Source: Acholeplasmataceae bacterium
GTDB lineage: Bacteria > Bacillota_I > Bacilli_A > Acholeplasmatales > Acholeplasmataceae
Assembly: GCA_028690555.1 (NCBI GenBank)
Contig: JAQVBA010000030.1
Span: 1-12,682 of the forward strand
Reading direction: 5' to 3'
Length of the DNA stretch: 12,682 bases
Shown: one piece after another, positions 6,203 through 12,331 of the stretch
How the letters are laid out: every line of letters starts with the position of its first letter
How positions within the stretch are numbered: the stretch's first letter is position 1
Notes under the pieces: model-generated
Told to the model about the DNA's origin: nothing
Database searches by the model: none
Seen by the model: only the letters and a program-made list of their open reading frames with translations
Translations under genes and position numbers: made by a program

Positions 6203-8092
6203 TTAATTGATTATAATTATCATTATCCGGTATCCTGCATACATCGCCATTATCATTTGAACTAAAAATTTAAGAGTCGTTATTAAAGGGTTTTCCCCTT
6301 CTGTTTTGTGGTAAATTATTTCAATGTCTTCAATTTCCGAAGATTCGTATGGAGTATAATATTTTATGTGGAGTTGTGCCGGGTCAAATTTGCCAACTAA
6401 AATAAGCTCATTCCCCATATGTGGAATAGTCCCCGCCCACGCATCACACCTATAATATGCGGTATACTGCAGGCCAGTTTTATCTGTGATTCGTTCCCCT
6501 ATCAGAAACGTGCGAGTTGTTGTATTTCCTCTATATGTGTACTCAATACGTTGAGTTGCATTTGTGGGATATGCTTTAACCTTCGCTATAGGGTTTTTAG
6601 TGTCACTGAATACGTTTACATAAGCTTTAGCCGGTTTCTCTCTGGTGAGGATCTCCGGAGCAGGGTGAACCGAATCTTTGAAGGTCGCTGTAGCGGTCCT
6701 TATCTTGCTCTTTGAACTCTTCCCGGTTAATGAATTCGTGCTCTTTGTATACCAATGAGTTTTAACGGTAAGCTTTGCGTAAGCTGTGCCGTTCTCGATT
6801 TTCACAGATACTTTTTTATCAATCTGCTTTATAATCCCGGCCCATTGGCTAAAATCCGGATTCTGAATTACCTTAGTTTGTGCAAGGACCGCCTGGTCAT
6901 CCGGGATGTAAGAAACATTATCAAGGACTATTCTGTCCTTGAATCCTACAATTTTAACGCCGCCTGCTATTATTCCGCTACTCTTCTCTGCTACTTGTAA
7001 CGGGACATCTTCGGCTGTCTGATCTGTCCGTCCTGAATCTGTGAACTCCCATTCTAAAATGTCAAAGATGGAATCAAAGACTTTCTCCGACATCTCTTTA
7101 GATGGCATATTATTGAAGTCAATTCCTTCAAGCGGGATACCCATATCTGCAAGCTCGCTTCCATCTATCCGCCTGTTGTCATGCAAATATACTTGACTTT
7201 CATCTAAAGAGTGTACCCATATCGCATTTGGTATATCATTGGCAAAAACATTATTGAAAACTTCCACGTTAGTTGTTTTTGTTGGTTTATTACTCGCGTC
7301 GTAGCCGTGGCTACTGCCAGCGTTAGCGACCTGTATTCCATTTTGTCCGCCTTGATACGCTCCATTACTGTTTGATCCTCTATACGAAAATAGAATATTT
7401 TCATACACTCTACAGGACACACAATTATCAAGTCTTACACAGTCGCTTGTCACACCGGCTATCTTATTACCGTATATTTTCCCCAGTTCAACACACACAA
7501 AGAAAACGCCTTCATGCTGACAATTAGAAATGAAATTGTCATACACAAAAACACTATTAGCAAACCTAACGTGCACACCATCCGAAAAACAATCAAAAAT
7601 CTGCATATTTCGCACTACAATATTATTGCAATATCGGTTAGTGTAACCGTTAATAATTATTGCTCTTTCTGCATCATGGTCATATTGAGGAGCAGAGCGA
7701 GAATAAGAAGGGTTTAGTTCGTCACAATTCCCGTCAATCTGAAAACCTTCAATTAGAATATCATCAACCGGACCATTGGAGCATATCAAACCCTTCATCC
7801 CGGTAAAAAACTGATCTGATCCTTCATAGACTTGAATTATTGCGTCTGGATCTCCCCTAAGAATTGTATCAGAGTCTATGAAAATTGAATCATCTATTTT
7901 GTAAACCCCTGATTTCAAATAGACTTCATCAGCCTGCGATAATGCCTCATTAATCTGATTTTGGTTAGAATGTCCGTCTACCGGGTTTAATACAATTTGT
8001 TCGCCCGCCTGTGCAAGTTCAACCGAGTACCAAAATAACAATATCAAGAGAACAATTTTTCTAATTTTGGGCTTTGATAACATAATAAACAT
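6203..8092 (-). CDS. Secreted, membrane-anchored right-handed beta-helix protein
   Basis: A 629-residue surface protein. Residues 1-29 form a signal peptide (a basic KPKIRK stretch, then a hydrophobic core, likely cleavage near AQAG). Residues about 30-310 read as a parallel beta-helix (pectin-lyase-like fold): GVYKIDDSIFI, SDTILRGDP, then repeated I/V-x-N/D turns such as NIVVRNMQIFDC, DGVHVR, VYDNFISNC, KIYGNKI and NVEVFNNVF. Many archaeal, including Methanosarcina, surface proteins share this fold. Residues about 400-600 are beta-rich and Thr/Lys-rich, probably an Ig-like or stalk module. A C-terminal helix (about 605-628, ending in isoleucines) would anchor it with the body outside. No lyase active site is evident, so a binding, adhesin or spike role is likelier than sugar cleavage. 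An alternative ATG lies three codons in, at 8083. Confidence 0.85.
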   Translation of the reverse strand: MFIMLSKPKIRKIVLLILLFWYSVELAQAGEQIVLNPVDGHSNQNQINEALSQADEVYLKSGVYKIDDSIFIDSDTILRGDPDAIIQVYEGSDQFFTGMKGLICSNGPVDDILIEGFQIDGNCDELNPSYSRSAPQYDHDAERAIIINGYTNRYCNNIVVRNMQIFDCFSDGVHVRFANSVFVYDNFISNCQHEGVFFVCVELGKIYGNKIAGVTSDCVRLDNCVSCRVYENILFSYRGSNSNGAYQGGQNGIQVANAGSSHGYDASNKPTKTTNVEVFNNVFANDIPNAIWVHSLDESQVYLHDNRRIDGSELADMGIPLEGIDFNNMPSKEMSEKVFDSIFDILEWEFTDSGRTDQTAEDVPLQVAEKSSGIIAGGVKIVGFKDRIVLDNVSYIPDDQAVLAQTKVIQNPDFSQWAGIIKQIDKKVSVKIENGTAYAKLTVKTHWYTKSTNSLTGKSSKSKIRTATATFKDSVHPAPEILTREKPAKAYVNVFSDTKNPIAKVKAYPTNATQRIEYTYRGNTTTRTFLIGERITDKTGLQYTAYYRCDAWAGTIPHMGNELILVGKFDPAQLHIKYYTPYESSEIEDIEIIYHKTEGENPLITTLKFLVQMIMAMYAGYRIMIIIIN

Positions 8093-8118
8093 AACACGAC
8101 TAAAAGATTTAATACTTT

Positions 8119-8140
8119 GCTATCTTTATATAGATAACAT
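8119..8140 (-). promoter_or_regulatory. Promoter of the beta-helix gene, in a shared divergent region
   Basis: The minus strand reads CTATATAAAG (8133-8124), about 32 bases from the ATG at 8092, giving a short leader without a clear ribosome binding site. The same AT-rich block reads CTTTATATAG on the plus strand and could serve the plus-strand gene at 8164, making this a compact bidirectional promoter. Confidence 0.65.
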
Positions 8141-8163
8141 AGTGAGTTTGGAGATGTTATAAA

Positions 8164-8328
8164 GTGAACAGATCAAGAAACGCAAGCAAAGTACAAAAAC
8201 TCAAAAGACAGCTTGAAATCACACAGAAGATCCTGTTTAGATCCCTGTTTACCGCCCGAGAATCCCCTCTAAATGATAGACATTTCCGGAGCATGCAAAA
8301 GAGATTAACATCTATCAAGGGGTTTTGA
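8164..8328 (+). CDS. Small basic protein of 54 residues
   Basis: A GTG-started ORF preceded by GGAG at 8150-8153, about ten bases upstream, behind the divergent promoter region. The product is strongly basic (many Lys and Arg; NRSRNASKVQKLKRQ at the N-terminus, SMQKRLTSIKGF at the end) and predicted helical, which could suit nucleic-acid binding. No family is recognised. It ends two bases before the ATG of the nuclease-like gene, and its last codons contain that gene's ribosome binding site, so the two are likely coupled. Confidence 0.55.
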   Translation: MNRSRNASKVQKLKRQLEITQKILFRSLFTARESPLNDRHFRSMQKRLTSIKGF

Positions 8329-8330
8329 GC

Positions 8331-8750
8331 ATGACACCTACACCGGAAAGCGCGAAGATCTCCCACGACAACGGGAAACTATGTGAGAGTCTAGTTATGG
8401 AAAAGCTTCCCGAGTTTGAATATATGGGCTCGCACATTGATGGAGAGCTCGGGTTTAACGGGAAGCCTGCAGAAGTTAAAAGCTGCCAAAAGCAAACTTT
8501 GAGGACAGAGAGGAAGGGAGGTTTAAGGACCGGGCGATTCTGGTTCACTGGCTCCCAGCATGAAGAGCTCATCAAGAATGATGGGGTCTATATTTTAGTT
8601 GTCCATGAAGGCAAGACTGTGATATCCTCCAGGATAGTTAAAGCCTCTCTGCTCTTTCCTCTCTTCGATGGGGCTAAGACTGTATCATGGACCACAGTAA
8701 ACAGCGTAATTGACCGAGTAATCAGCCATAAAAGAGGCCTGAGAACATGA
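8331..8750 (+). CDS. PD-(D/E)XK nuclease-like protein
   Basis: A 139-residue protein. The ATG at 8331 is preceded by AAGGGG at a normal distance; a TTG two codons earlier is less likely. The N-terminal half has the core of a PD-(D/E)XK nuclease: a helix with Glu19 (GKLCESLV), Asp37 in HIDGELGF, and the Glu48-Val-Lys50 pair in KPAEVKSCQ, followed by a basic patch (RTERKGGLRTGRFWF). This arrangement is shared by archaeal Holliday-junction resolvases and restriction-type endonucleases; the length also fits. I infer a small DNA endonuclease or resolvase acting on the element's own DNA or on competitors. The metal-site residues appear intact. The exact family is not settled. Confidence 0.65.
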   Translation: MTPTPESAKISHDNGKLCESLVMEKLPEFEYMGSHIDGELGFNGKPAEVKSCQKQTLRTERKGGLRTGRFWFTGSQHEELIKNDGVYILVVHEGKTVISSRIVKASLLFPLFDGAKTVSWTTVNSVIDRVISHKRGLRT

Positions 8751-8896
8751 CTGGAGATGTGACATTTACCCCGGAAGAAGTAAAAACCATGTTTGCAAAG
8801 CACGCCGGGAAACTTGTTTTGTGGACCGCTGCAAAAACGTTTTTATCTACTTTTTACAGAAGGTTATATTATGCCAACTGCACAGCCAACCCTTGA
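8747..8896 (+). CDS. Small ORF of 49 residues overlapping both neighbours
   Basis: Its ATG overlaps the stop of the nuclease-like gene (ATGA), a common coupling arrangement, and its end overlaps the next gene by 26 bases in another frame. The product begins MTGDVTFTPEEVKTMF, continues with a helix containing KLVLWTAAKTFLSTFY, and has no recognisable domain. Expression depends on coupling, since no separate binding site stands out. It was too short to be obvious in a standard gene scan; it could be spurious. Confidence 0.4.
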   Translation: MTGDVTFTPEEVKTMFAKHAGKLVLWTAAKTFLSTFYRRLYYANCTANP

Positions 8897-9113
8897 AAAA
8901 ATCCACTTTCTCCTGTATCCGGACGATGAAAAAGAAGTTTTGAAGCTCCGAGCACAAAAGAAGCCGTTAGCCTGTTATATCCCCCTTTCAAACTTCCACG
9001 AATGGAGCGTAAACAAAAACGGTATCCGATGCTGTTTAAAATGTGGAAAAGTGGATTTTTATTTTGGATTAACCGGAGCTTTAAGGAAAATGGAAGAAGA
9101 AGGCAGAATTTAA
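8871..9113 (+). CDS. Hypothetical 80-residue cysteine-containing protein
   Basis: The ATG at 8871 has AGAAGG seven bases upstream and is preferred to a longer in-frame form. The protein is hydrophilic with a CCLKCGK motif (about residues 53-59) and a nearby His in NFHEW, which could be half of a zinc site or part of a dimeric one. No family is recognised. It is the last gene of the plus-strand cluster and is followed at once by T-rich DNA. Confidence 0.55.
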   Translation: MPTAQPTLEKIHFLLYPDDEKEVLKLRAQKKPLACYIPLSNFHEWSVNKNGIRCCLKCGKVDFYFGLTGALRKMEEEGRI

Positions 9114-9116
9114 AAA

Positions 9117-9146
9117 ACATATTTTCTCTTTTTTATTCTCATTTTA
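9117..9146 (+). terminator. T-rich terminator of the plus-strand cluster
   Basis: After the stop at 9111-9113 the plus strand reads TATTTTCTCTTTTTTATTC and further T-runs, with no hairpin, as expected for archaeal termination. Confidence 0.6.
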
Positions 9147-9198
9147 GGAAAAGTCTTTACTTACTGATTTTACCCCGATATCATGCAATGCCTGACAG

Positions 9199-9249
9199 CT
9201 GCAGGCCTTCTATTCTAACACAAAAAGGATAGTATTTTACTGCAGGCCT
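9199..9249. repeat. Pair of CTGCAGGCCT direct repeats between convergent operons
   Basis: The 10-mer CTGCAGGCCT occurs at 9199-9208 and again at 9240-9249, 41 bases apart, in the gap between the plus-strand cluster and the minus-strand operon. It may be a protein-binding pair or the footprint of an old insertion; nothing else explains the gap. Confidence 0.4.
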
Positions 9250-9310
9250 GTGTTGATCCGGAGGGGAAACGGCCAGGTAAAAGAGAAAAACAGAAGCAAG
9301 AGAATGAATA

Positions 9311-9330
9311 TAAAAGGAAAAGAAAAAAAG
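9311..9330 (-). terminator. T-rich terminator after the ASCH gene
   Basis: Immediately after the stop at 9333-9331 the minus strand reads CTTTTTTTCTTTTCC, a typical archaeal terminator for the operon from 10508. Confidence 0.6.
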
Positions 9331-9603
9331 TTATTGAAGAGTTTTTAAAATTTTCAATACAAAATAGTTTTCGTTCTCGATTGCTCCCCATTCTGTTTTT
9401 CCTGGCCCCCTTGTGACCTCGCAAAGTATGTTTATTTTCGGAGACTCCGAAGAATACCCATTTCTTAAACATACTTCGATTTTTTGACCTTGATATTTTC
9501 CGAGCCTTGAGAAATAATAAGGAGATAAAGCCCTATACTCTTCCTTTTTTTCTCCAGATTTGATTAAGTCAAACCATTTCTTTTTAATTGGAAGCGTTAG
9601 CAT
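9331..9603 (-). CDS. ASCH-domain protein
   Basis: A 90-residue protein with the signature of small ASCH domains: an N-terminal TLPIKKKWFDLIKSGEKKEE block with following YRALSPYYFSRLG, then a beta-strand IEVCLRNGY and the end strand YFVLKI. ASCH is a PUA-like beta-barrel fold found in RNA-binding, nucleotide-modifying and phage proteins; small stand-alone versions are common on mobile elements. The Lys-Glu-Glu-Tyr-Arg cluster is the conserved pocket region. The ATG at 9603 follows the preceding stop by two bases, with GAGG just before it. I infer RNA or modified-nucleoside binding, substrate unknown. Confidence 0.75.
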   Translation of the reverse strand: MLTLPIKKKWFDLIKSGEKKEEYRALSPYYFSRLGKYQGQKIEVCLRNGYSSESPKINILCEVTRGPGKTEWGAIENENYFVLKILKTLQ

Positions 9604-9605
9604 GG

Positions 9606-9968
9606 TTAAGCCTCTTTCTTCCCTAAATTCCTTACTTTTGTAGGTCTTGAGAGCTTGTAGTCTGCTTCAATTGGCTTCCCGAAAACATCTTCACGCCTGC
9701 CCTGATAACCCTTGATATATTTCTCTACCTTTCCCCGGAATTCCACAATATCACCTGGGTGCAGGTTAGCTTCTTCAAAGCCTTTAGTCATGTTAAACCA
9801 TAGATGATCGGTTACAAGCTGTCCATTTTCGTCTTTTACGTCCTTCAAGAGTACAGTTTTAATAGGACCCTTGAAGCCTTGTTTAATTCCGGTCCGGATA
9901 AATTCCCCGGTGTAAATACTCCTTTCGCCTTCATTTAAACCTAAAACTTTTCTGGTCCGCGACTGCAT
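9606..9968 (-). CDS. Probable OB-fold nucleic-acid-binding protein
   Basis: A 120-residue protein with a pattern I associate with a widespread phage and plasmid family: YTGEFIRTGIKQGFKG, TVLLKDVKDENGQLVTDHLW, then FNMTKGFEEANLHPGDIVEF followed by a GKVEKYIKGYQGRR strand and DYKLSRPTKVRNL. The alternating strands and GDIVEFRGKV element resemble an OB-fold, which suggests single-strand DNA or RNA binding. The name of the family is not certain. It sits between a zinc ribbon and an ASCH protein; the DNA at both of its junctions carries the same GAAAGAGGCTTAA sequence, combining a ribosome binding site with the upstream stop codon. Confidence 0.6.
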   Translation of the reverse strand: MQSRTRKVLGLNEGERSIYTGEFIRTGIKQGFKGPIKTVLLKDVKDENGQLVTDHLWFNMTKGFEEANLHPGDIVEFRGKVEKYIKGYQGRREDVFGKPIEADYKLSRPTKVRNLGKKEA

Positions 9969-9971
9969 AGT

Positions 9972-10181
9972 TTAAGCCTCTTTCTCCGTTTTAGTTCTCT
10001 CAATGTAATTACAATCAGGACATGCAAGCCCTATCACTATCAAGACTCTCTTATCCCCTACTCGCTTTTTGATATATGCGTTTTGAAGATAAGCTCCACA
10101 GTCGGGGCATATTCTTTTTGGTTCTGCTTTTGTCCCATCCGGCTTAATCTGCCCTTGCCTTCTTTTTTTCGTTTCTGCCAT
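9972..10181 (-). CDS. Small zinc-ribbon protein
   Basis: A 69-residue basic protein with two CPDC motifs (ICPDCGAYL at about residues 24-32 and ACPDCNYIE at about 53-61) separated by 24 residues, a textbook four-cysteine zinc ribbon. The N-terminus is Lys/Arg/Gln-rich and unstructured. It could bind nucleic acid or act as a transcription-associated adaptor. The ATG at 10181 has GGTGA a few bases upstream. It follows the 100-residue gene after 24 bases and stops three bases before the OB-fold gene. Confidence 0.7.
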   Translation of the reverse strand: MAETKKRRQGQIKPDGTKAEPKRICPDCGAYLQNAYIKKRVGDKRVLIVIGLACPDCNYIERTKTEKEA

Positions 10182-10205
10182 ATTTTCACCAAAAAATAAA
10201 AGGAG

Positions 10206-10508
10206 TTAGAGATAATAATTCTCTACATACTCCTTGTGCTCTCTCTGGAAGTCTTCAAGTGTTCTGAGAAGGGTCTTGCCATTCTTCATCTTGATTCTCA
10301 TCAGGCCAGGACAGACAGTTTCGAACTCAGTACCGAACTTCTCATAAGCTCTGTTCATTCCCTTAAGAAGCCAGTCATTAAACTCTAAGGGTTTATCGAA
10401 AACGCTTCTCTGTCCTGTAGGGTTCTTTATCCCCCATGCGTGATGTTGAACACCTGCAATCCTTCCGAGCTCTTGATTAATCGCTGTGTTTATGTTCTTG
10501 AACTTCAT
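10206..10508 (-). CDS. Hypothetical 100-residue protein, first gene of the operator-controlled operon
   Basis: No family is recognised. I place the start at the ATG at 10508 because GGAG lies ten bases upstream and because the in-frame ATG at 10559 lies inside the promoter and could not be transcribed; an ATG at 10532 is possible for a near-leaderless mRNA. The product begins MKFKNINTAINQELGRI and is mixed helical and strand with Trp and basic residues (MRIKMKNGKTLLRTLEDF), which would suit a small nucleic-acid-binding protein. As the first gene behind a large palindromic operator it is a candidate autorepressor, but no helix-turn-helix is obvious. Confidence 0.65.
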   Translation of the reverse strand: MKFKNINTAINQELGRIAGVQHHAWGIKNPTGQRSVFDKPLEFNDWLLKGMNRAYEKFGTEFETVCPGLMRIKMKNGKTLLRTLEDFQREHKEYVENYYL

Positions 10509-10545
10509 TTTGGTACTACTCCATTGTCGCATTGTTGCAAATACT

Positions 10546-10595
10546 ACTATGGGATACATCCTATATATACATTACTATAGGATGTATCCCATAGT
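10546..10595 (-). promoter_or_regulatory. Promoter within a perfect 20-bp inverted repeat
   Basis: ACTATGGGATACATCCTATA (10546-10565) is exactly complementary, in reverse, to 10576-10595, with a ten-base spacer. The TATA box (minus TATATATA, about 10570-10563) overlaps the left arm and spacer. Each arm itself is nearly palindromic (GGATACATCC). A protein bound to this site would block TBP, so it is probably a repressor operator; a cruciform-forming site is the alternative. Confidence 0.7.
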
Positions 10596-10814
10596 AACAA
10601 TGGAGCAAAATGTCTCTTTTTCTAAGCATTTGTAAGCCATTTTAAAAACGATGCTGGAAGACTGAACGATTCTAAGCCCTTTAGAGAGGATTTAAGAGTG
10701 CTAGATAAACAAATCTACCTCTAAAGAATGGAACGTTCAACAGGCAGTCTGAGAATAGGCAGGTATCAGACAATAAAGCAATAATAAGCAGAAATGAAAC
10801 ATTTTTAAGAACAT

Positions 10815-11144
10815 GAACAAAATCCTTGAAAAAAGCAGTTTTATTTATTCCCATACAATATAAGAATATGAAAACACCAAATCGAAGATATGAAGTTTAT
10901 TTTTAATCTAACCTGTCTTTTTTCTGCACTGGAAATAACCAGACCAAATATTAACCAAAAATCCTAAATTTTGCCCATGGAAGAGCAGAACAACTCAGTA
11001 ACACACTTAGTATGAAAAAATGAACAATTCGTAATACTTGCTTATAAATGAATTCTGATTTAACCTTTGTTTCCTGTGGAAACTTGAAGTATCAGGAAGT
11101 CTCAAAAAATGACAAATTAAACTGATTTTTTCAAGGATTTGTTC
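10815..11144. repeat. Imperfect 31-base terminal inverted repeats bounding about 330 bases
   Basis: GAACAAAATCCTTG at 10815 onward, running to about 10846, matches in reverse complement 11144 down to 11114 (GAACAAATCCTTG on the minus strand) over about 31 bases with only a gap and a few substitutions. The interior is non-coding and AT-rich. The layout is that of a MITE or a remnant of an insertion sequence; target-site duplications are not evident. Inside it, 11069-11083 is a small perfect hairpin (GTTTCC, TGT, GGAAAC). Confidence 0.5.
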
Positions 11145-11176
11145 ACTCAACAAAATAAAACGCTATCGGGTAAACG

Positions 11177-11326
11177 TGCCTATGTGTTTTCTTAACAAGT
11201 GATTCCAAAGACTATGGAACGGTTTTAAGAAATCGGTAGCTAGAGCCTCGATATTTCGACCTTTGTATTTTGCCTGTCGATACCTGTACACTTAAACAGG
11301 AAAAAAGAGTAAGAAACACATAGGCA
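11177..11326. repeat. Inverted repeat around the TGCCTATGTGTT motif
   Basis: TGCCTATGTGTTTTCTTAA at 11177-11195 is mirrored by TAAGAAACACATAGGCA at 11310-11326 with one base difference in an A/T run. The 114 bases between contain smaller pairings (CCTGT and ACAGG near 11283-11300). This could be a long-range hairpin RNA, an origin structure or a small mobile remnant. Confidence 0.5.
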
Positions 11327-11363
11327 TTATTCAAAGTGTTTTATAAAAGTAGTATTTGAAATA

Positions 11364-11436
11364 ATTGCGAAAAATATCGGAAATGTGAAAAACGGACAAC
11401 TGGCAGATTCTCACATTTTCCGCGATTTCGAGCAAT
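11364..11436. repeat. Imperfect inverted repeat next to the first direct repeat
   Basis: The 25-base arm 11364-11388 (ATTGCGAAAA...GGAAATGTGA) pairs with 11411-11436 (TCACATTTTCC...GAGCAAT) with small bulges, around a 22-base loop. It abuts direct repeat 1, repeating the array's pattern of a hairpin between repeats. Confidence 0.45.
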
Positions 11437-11468
11437 TCAGGATGATACTCACAGCTTAACTATCATAG

Positions 11469-11630
11469 TTACACACCTGCGATTTTTGCAATTTCTTCTC
11501 GGCTGTCAAATGGAGAACATACATGACTCTTTATAGGCAATGCCTTCGCCAACGTTGGCGAAGGCATTTGTACTTTTTCGACTGCCTTACTAAATGAATT
11601 GGTAACGTTGTTCCCCCTTGCTTTCTGTTT
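11469..11630 (-). pseudogene. ParB-like protein fragment (linker to start of HTH)
   Basis: Between repeats 1 and 2 the minus strand is open for 53 codons. It starts KQKARGNNVTNSF, passes through a low-complexity linker (PSPTLAKALP) and ends DSREEIAKIAGV, the conserved beginning of the HTH in a ParB-like protein family, before stopping in repeat 1. There is no start codon context and the rest of the HTH is missing, so this is a fragment, not a gene. The family match is from remembered motifs. Confidence 0.55.
11539..11568. repeat. Perfect 30-base palindrome
   Basis: The sequence from AATGCCTTCGCC to its mirror at 11568 is exactly self-complementary, centred on AACGTT. It lies in the segment between repeats 1 and 2 and, on the minus strand, encodes the SPTLAKAL linker part of the ParB-like fragment. 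Confidence 0.85.
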
Positions 11631-11681
11631 GAGTCCGGATGATACTCACAGCAAAACTATCATATCCCCGAAGATGAAAGT

Positions 11682-11704
11682 GGGGTGGTAACAGTTACCA
11701 CCCC
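11682..11704. repeat. Perfect inverted repeat filling the segment between repeats 2 and 3
   Basis: GGGGTGGTAAC and GTTACCACCCC flank a single central A. It takes up 23 of the 37 bases between repeats 2 and 3. The minus strand reads GVVTVTTPLSSS in the frame continuing from the repeat, but this is too short to assign. Confidence 0.85.
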
Positions 11705-11733
11705 AAGTCCGGATGATACTCACAGCTTAACTA

Positions 11734-12051
11734 TCATATCCCCCTCGTGTTTATCGCACCTGATAAGATTTTTTGAGGGTCTATGCCTGTGTTTTCTGCA
11801 ACTTTGTCAACTGCATCAGCGAACTTTTCAGCACGTTGGACAGTACTCGGATTTACTTTAGATTGTTCTGCTATCTTTTGTACTGTACGTTTGCCCTCAT
11901 CCGGTAATGTATGCACAGTGCCTACATTAATTTCGATTTTTGGTCTAGCTTGTTCTTTCTTTTCTTCCTTATACCGTTTTCCTATAAGATAGACTCTCTG
12001 GTCTTCAGTTATATTCCTTCTCGAAAGCTGATTGTCAAGTCCGGATGATAC
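11734..12051 (-). pseudogene. ParB-like/HTH protein fragment (largest remnant)
   Basis: The minus strand is open from inside repeat 4 to a stop in repeat 3, about 105 codons. It reads DNQLSRRNITEDQRVYLIGK, followed by a short charged linker, then GKRTVQKIAEQSKVNPSTVQ and AEKFADAVDKVAENTGIDPQ. The NQLSRRN...YLIGKRY block and the following HTH are hallmarks of ParB-like proteins found in phages, plasmids and archaea. The N-terminal ParB/sulfiredoxin-type domain is absent; a GTG at 11916 could start a 60-residue HTH peptide, but upstream homology shows this is a truncated gene. Both ends coincide with the direct repeats. Confidence 0.65.
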
Positions 12052-12102
12052 TCACAGCTTAACTATCATATCCCCATCAAAATCGCTGAAATTTCCCATT
12101 TT

Positions 12103-12114
12103 GCTCAATTGAGC
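12103..12114. repeat. 12-base palindrome between repeats 4 and 5
   Basis: GCTCAATTGAGC is perfectly self-complementary and sits near the middle of the 62-base segment. The minus-strand frame continuing from the repeat is open (IAEFSQTAQLSKMGNFSD), possibly another linker fragment, but this is weak. Confidence 0.6.
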
Positions 12115-12174
12115 GGTTTGAGAAAATTCTGCAATAAGTCCGGATGATACTCACAGCAAAACTATCATATCCCC

Positions 12175-12264
12175 ACTATTTATAGACACATGGTTGTCAG
12201 AATTCTGACAACCATCTTTCTCTTTTTTAGCTTGATTGTCGAATGATCGTGTTCTTTCATTTTC
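12175..12264 (-). pseudogene. ParB-like linker fragment with palindrome
   Basis: The whole 90-base segment between repeats 5 and 6 is open on the minus strand. It ends KDGCQNSDNHVSINS, and CQNSDN is a linker motif I associate with ParB-like proteins. The same peptide and about 40 similar bases recur, in inverted orientation, at 12498-12535. Neither conserved flanking domain is present. Confidence 0.5.
12190..12215. repeat. Perfect 26-base palindrome
   Basis: ATGG, the core TTGTCAGAATTCTGACAA and CCAT make an exact palindrome centred on GAATTC. The same 18-base core occurs again at 12498-12515. It lies between repeats 5 and 6. Confidence 0.85.
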
Positions 12265-12308
12265 GTCCGGATGATACTCACAGCAAAACTATCATGTCCC
12301 ATCTCGTT

Positions 12309-12331
12309 CAATCCATCATTTTGATGGTTTG
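12309..12331. repeat. Inverted repeat filling the segment between repeats 6 and 7
   Basis: CAATCCATCA and TGATGGTTTG pair around three bases with one mismatch, taking 23 of the 35 bases of the segment. Confidence 0.65.

Larger units (their letters stand above)
10600..11435. other. Gene-free AT-rich region holding three large inverted repeats
   Basis: No frame of useful length and no tRNA or known RNA fold is apparent here. What it does hold are the inverted repeats listed separately (10815/11144, 11177/11326, 11364/11436). Long AT-rich non-coding DNA next to a direct-repeat array suits a replication or partition locus, or decayed mobile DNA. Confidence 0.5.

Noticed and set aside
6203..8092. 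Pectate lyase or polygalacturonase call
   Set aside because: The fold fits, but I see no convincing catalytic residue set, and the C-terminal anchor and context favour a binding role.
10546..10595. The operator as an eighth copy of the 37-bp repeat
   Set aside because: Only a short GGGATA-like stretch is shared; the CTCACAGC core and the spacing are absent.
11170..11330. tRNA or other known structured RNA gene
   Set aside because: No cloverleaf, CCA end or T-arm consensus could be laid on the inverted repeat.
11734..11916. A real 60-residue HTH gene starting at GTG 11916
   Set aside because: Family-like sequence continues in frame upstream to the direct repeat (NQLSRRN...YLIGKRY), so the GTG is internal and the unit is a truncated fragment.
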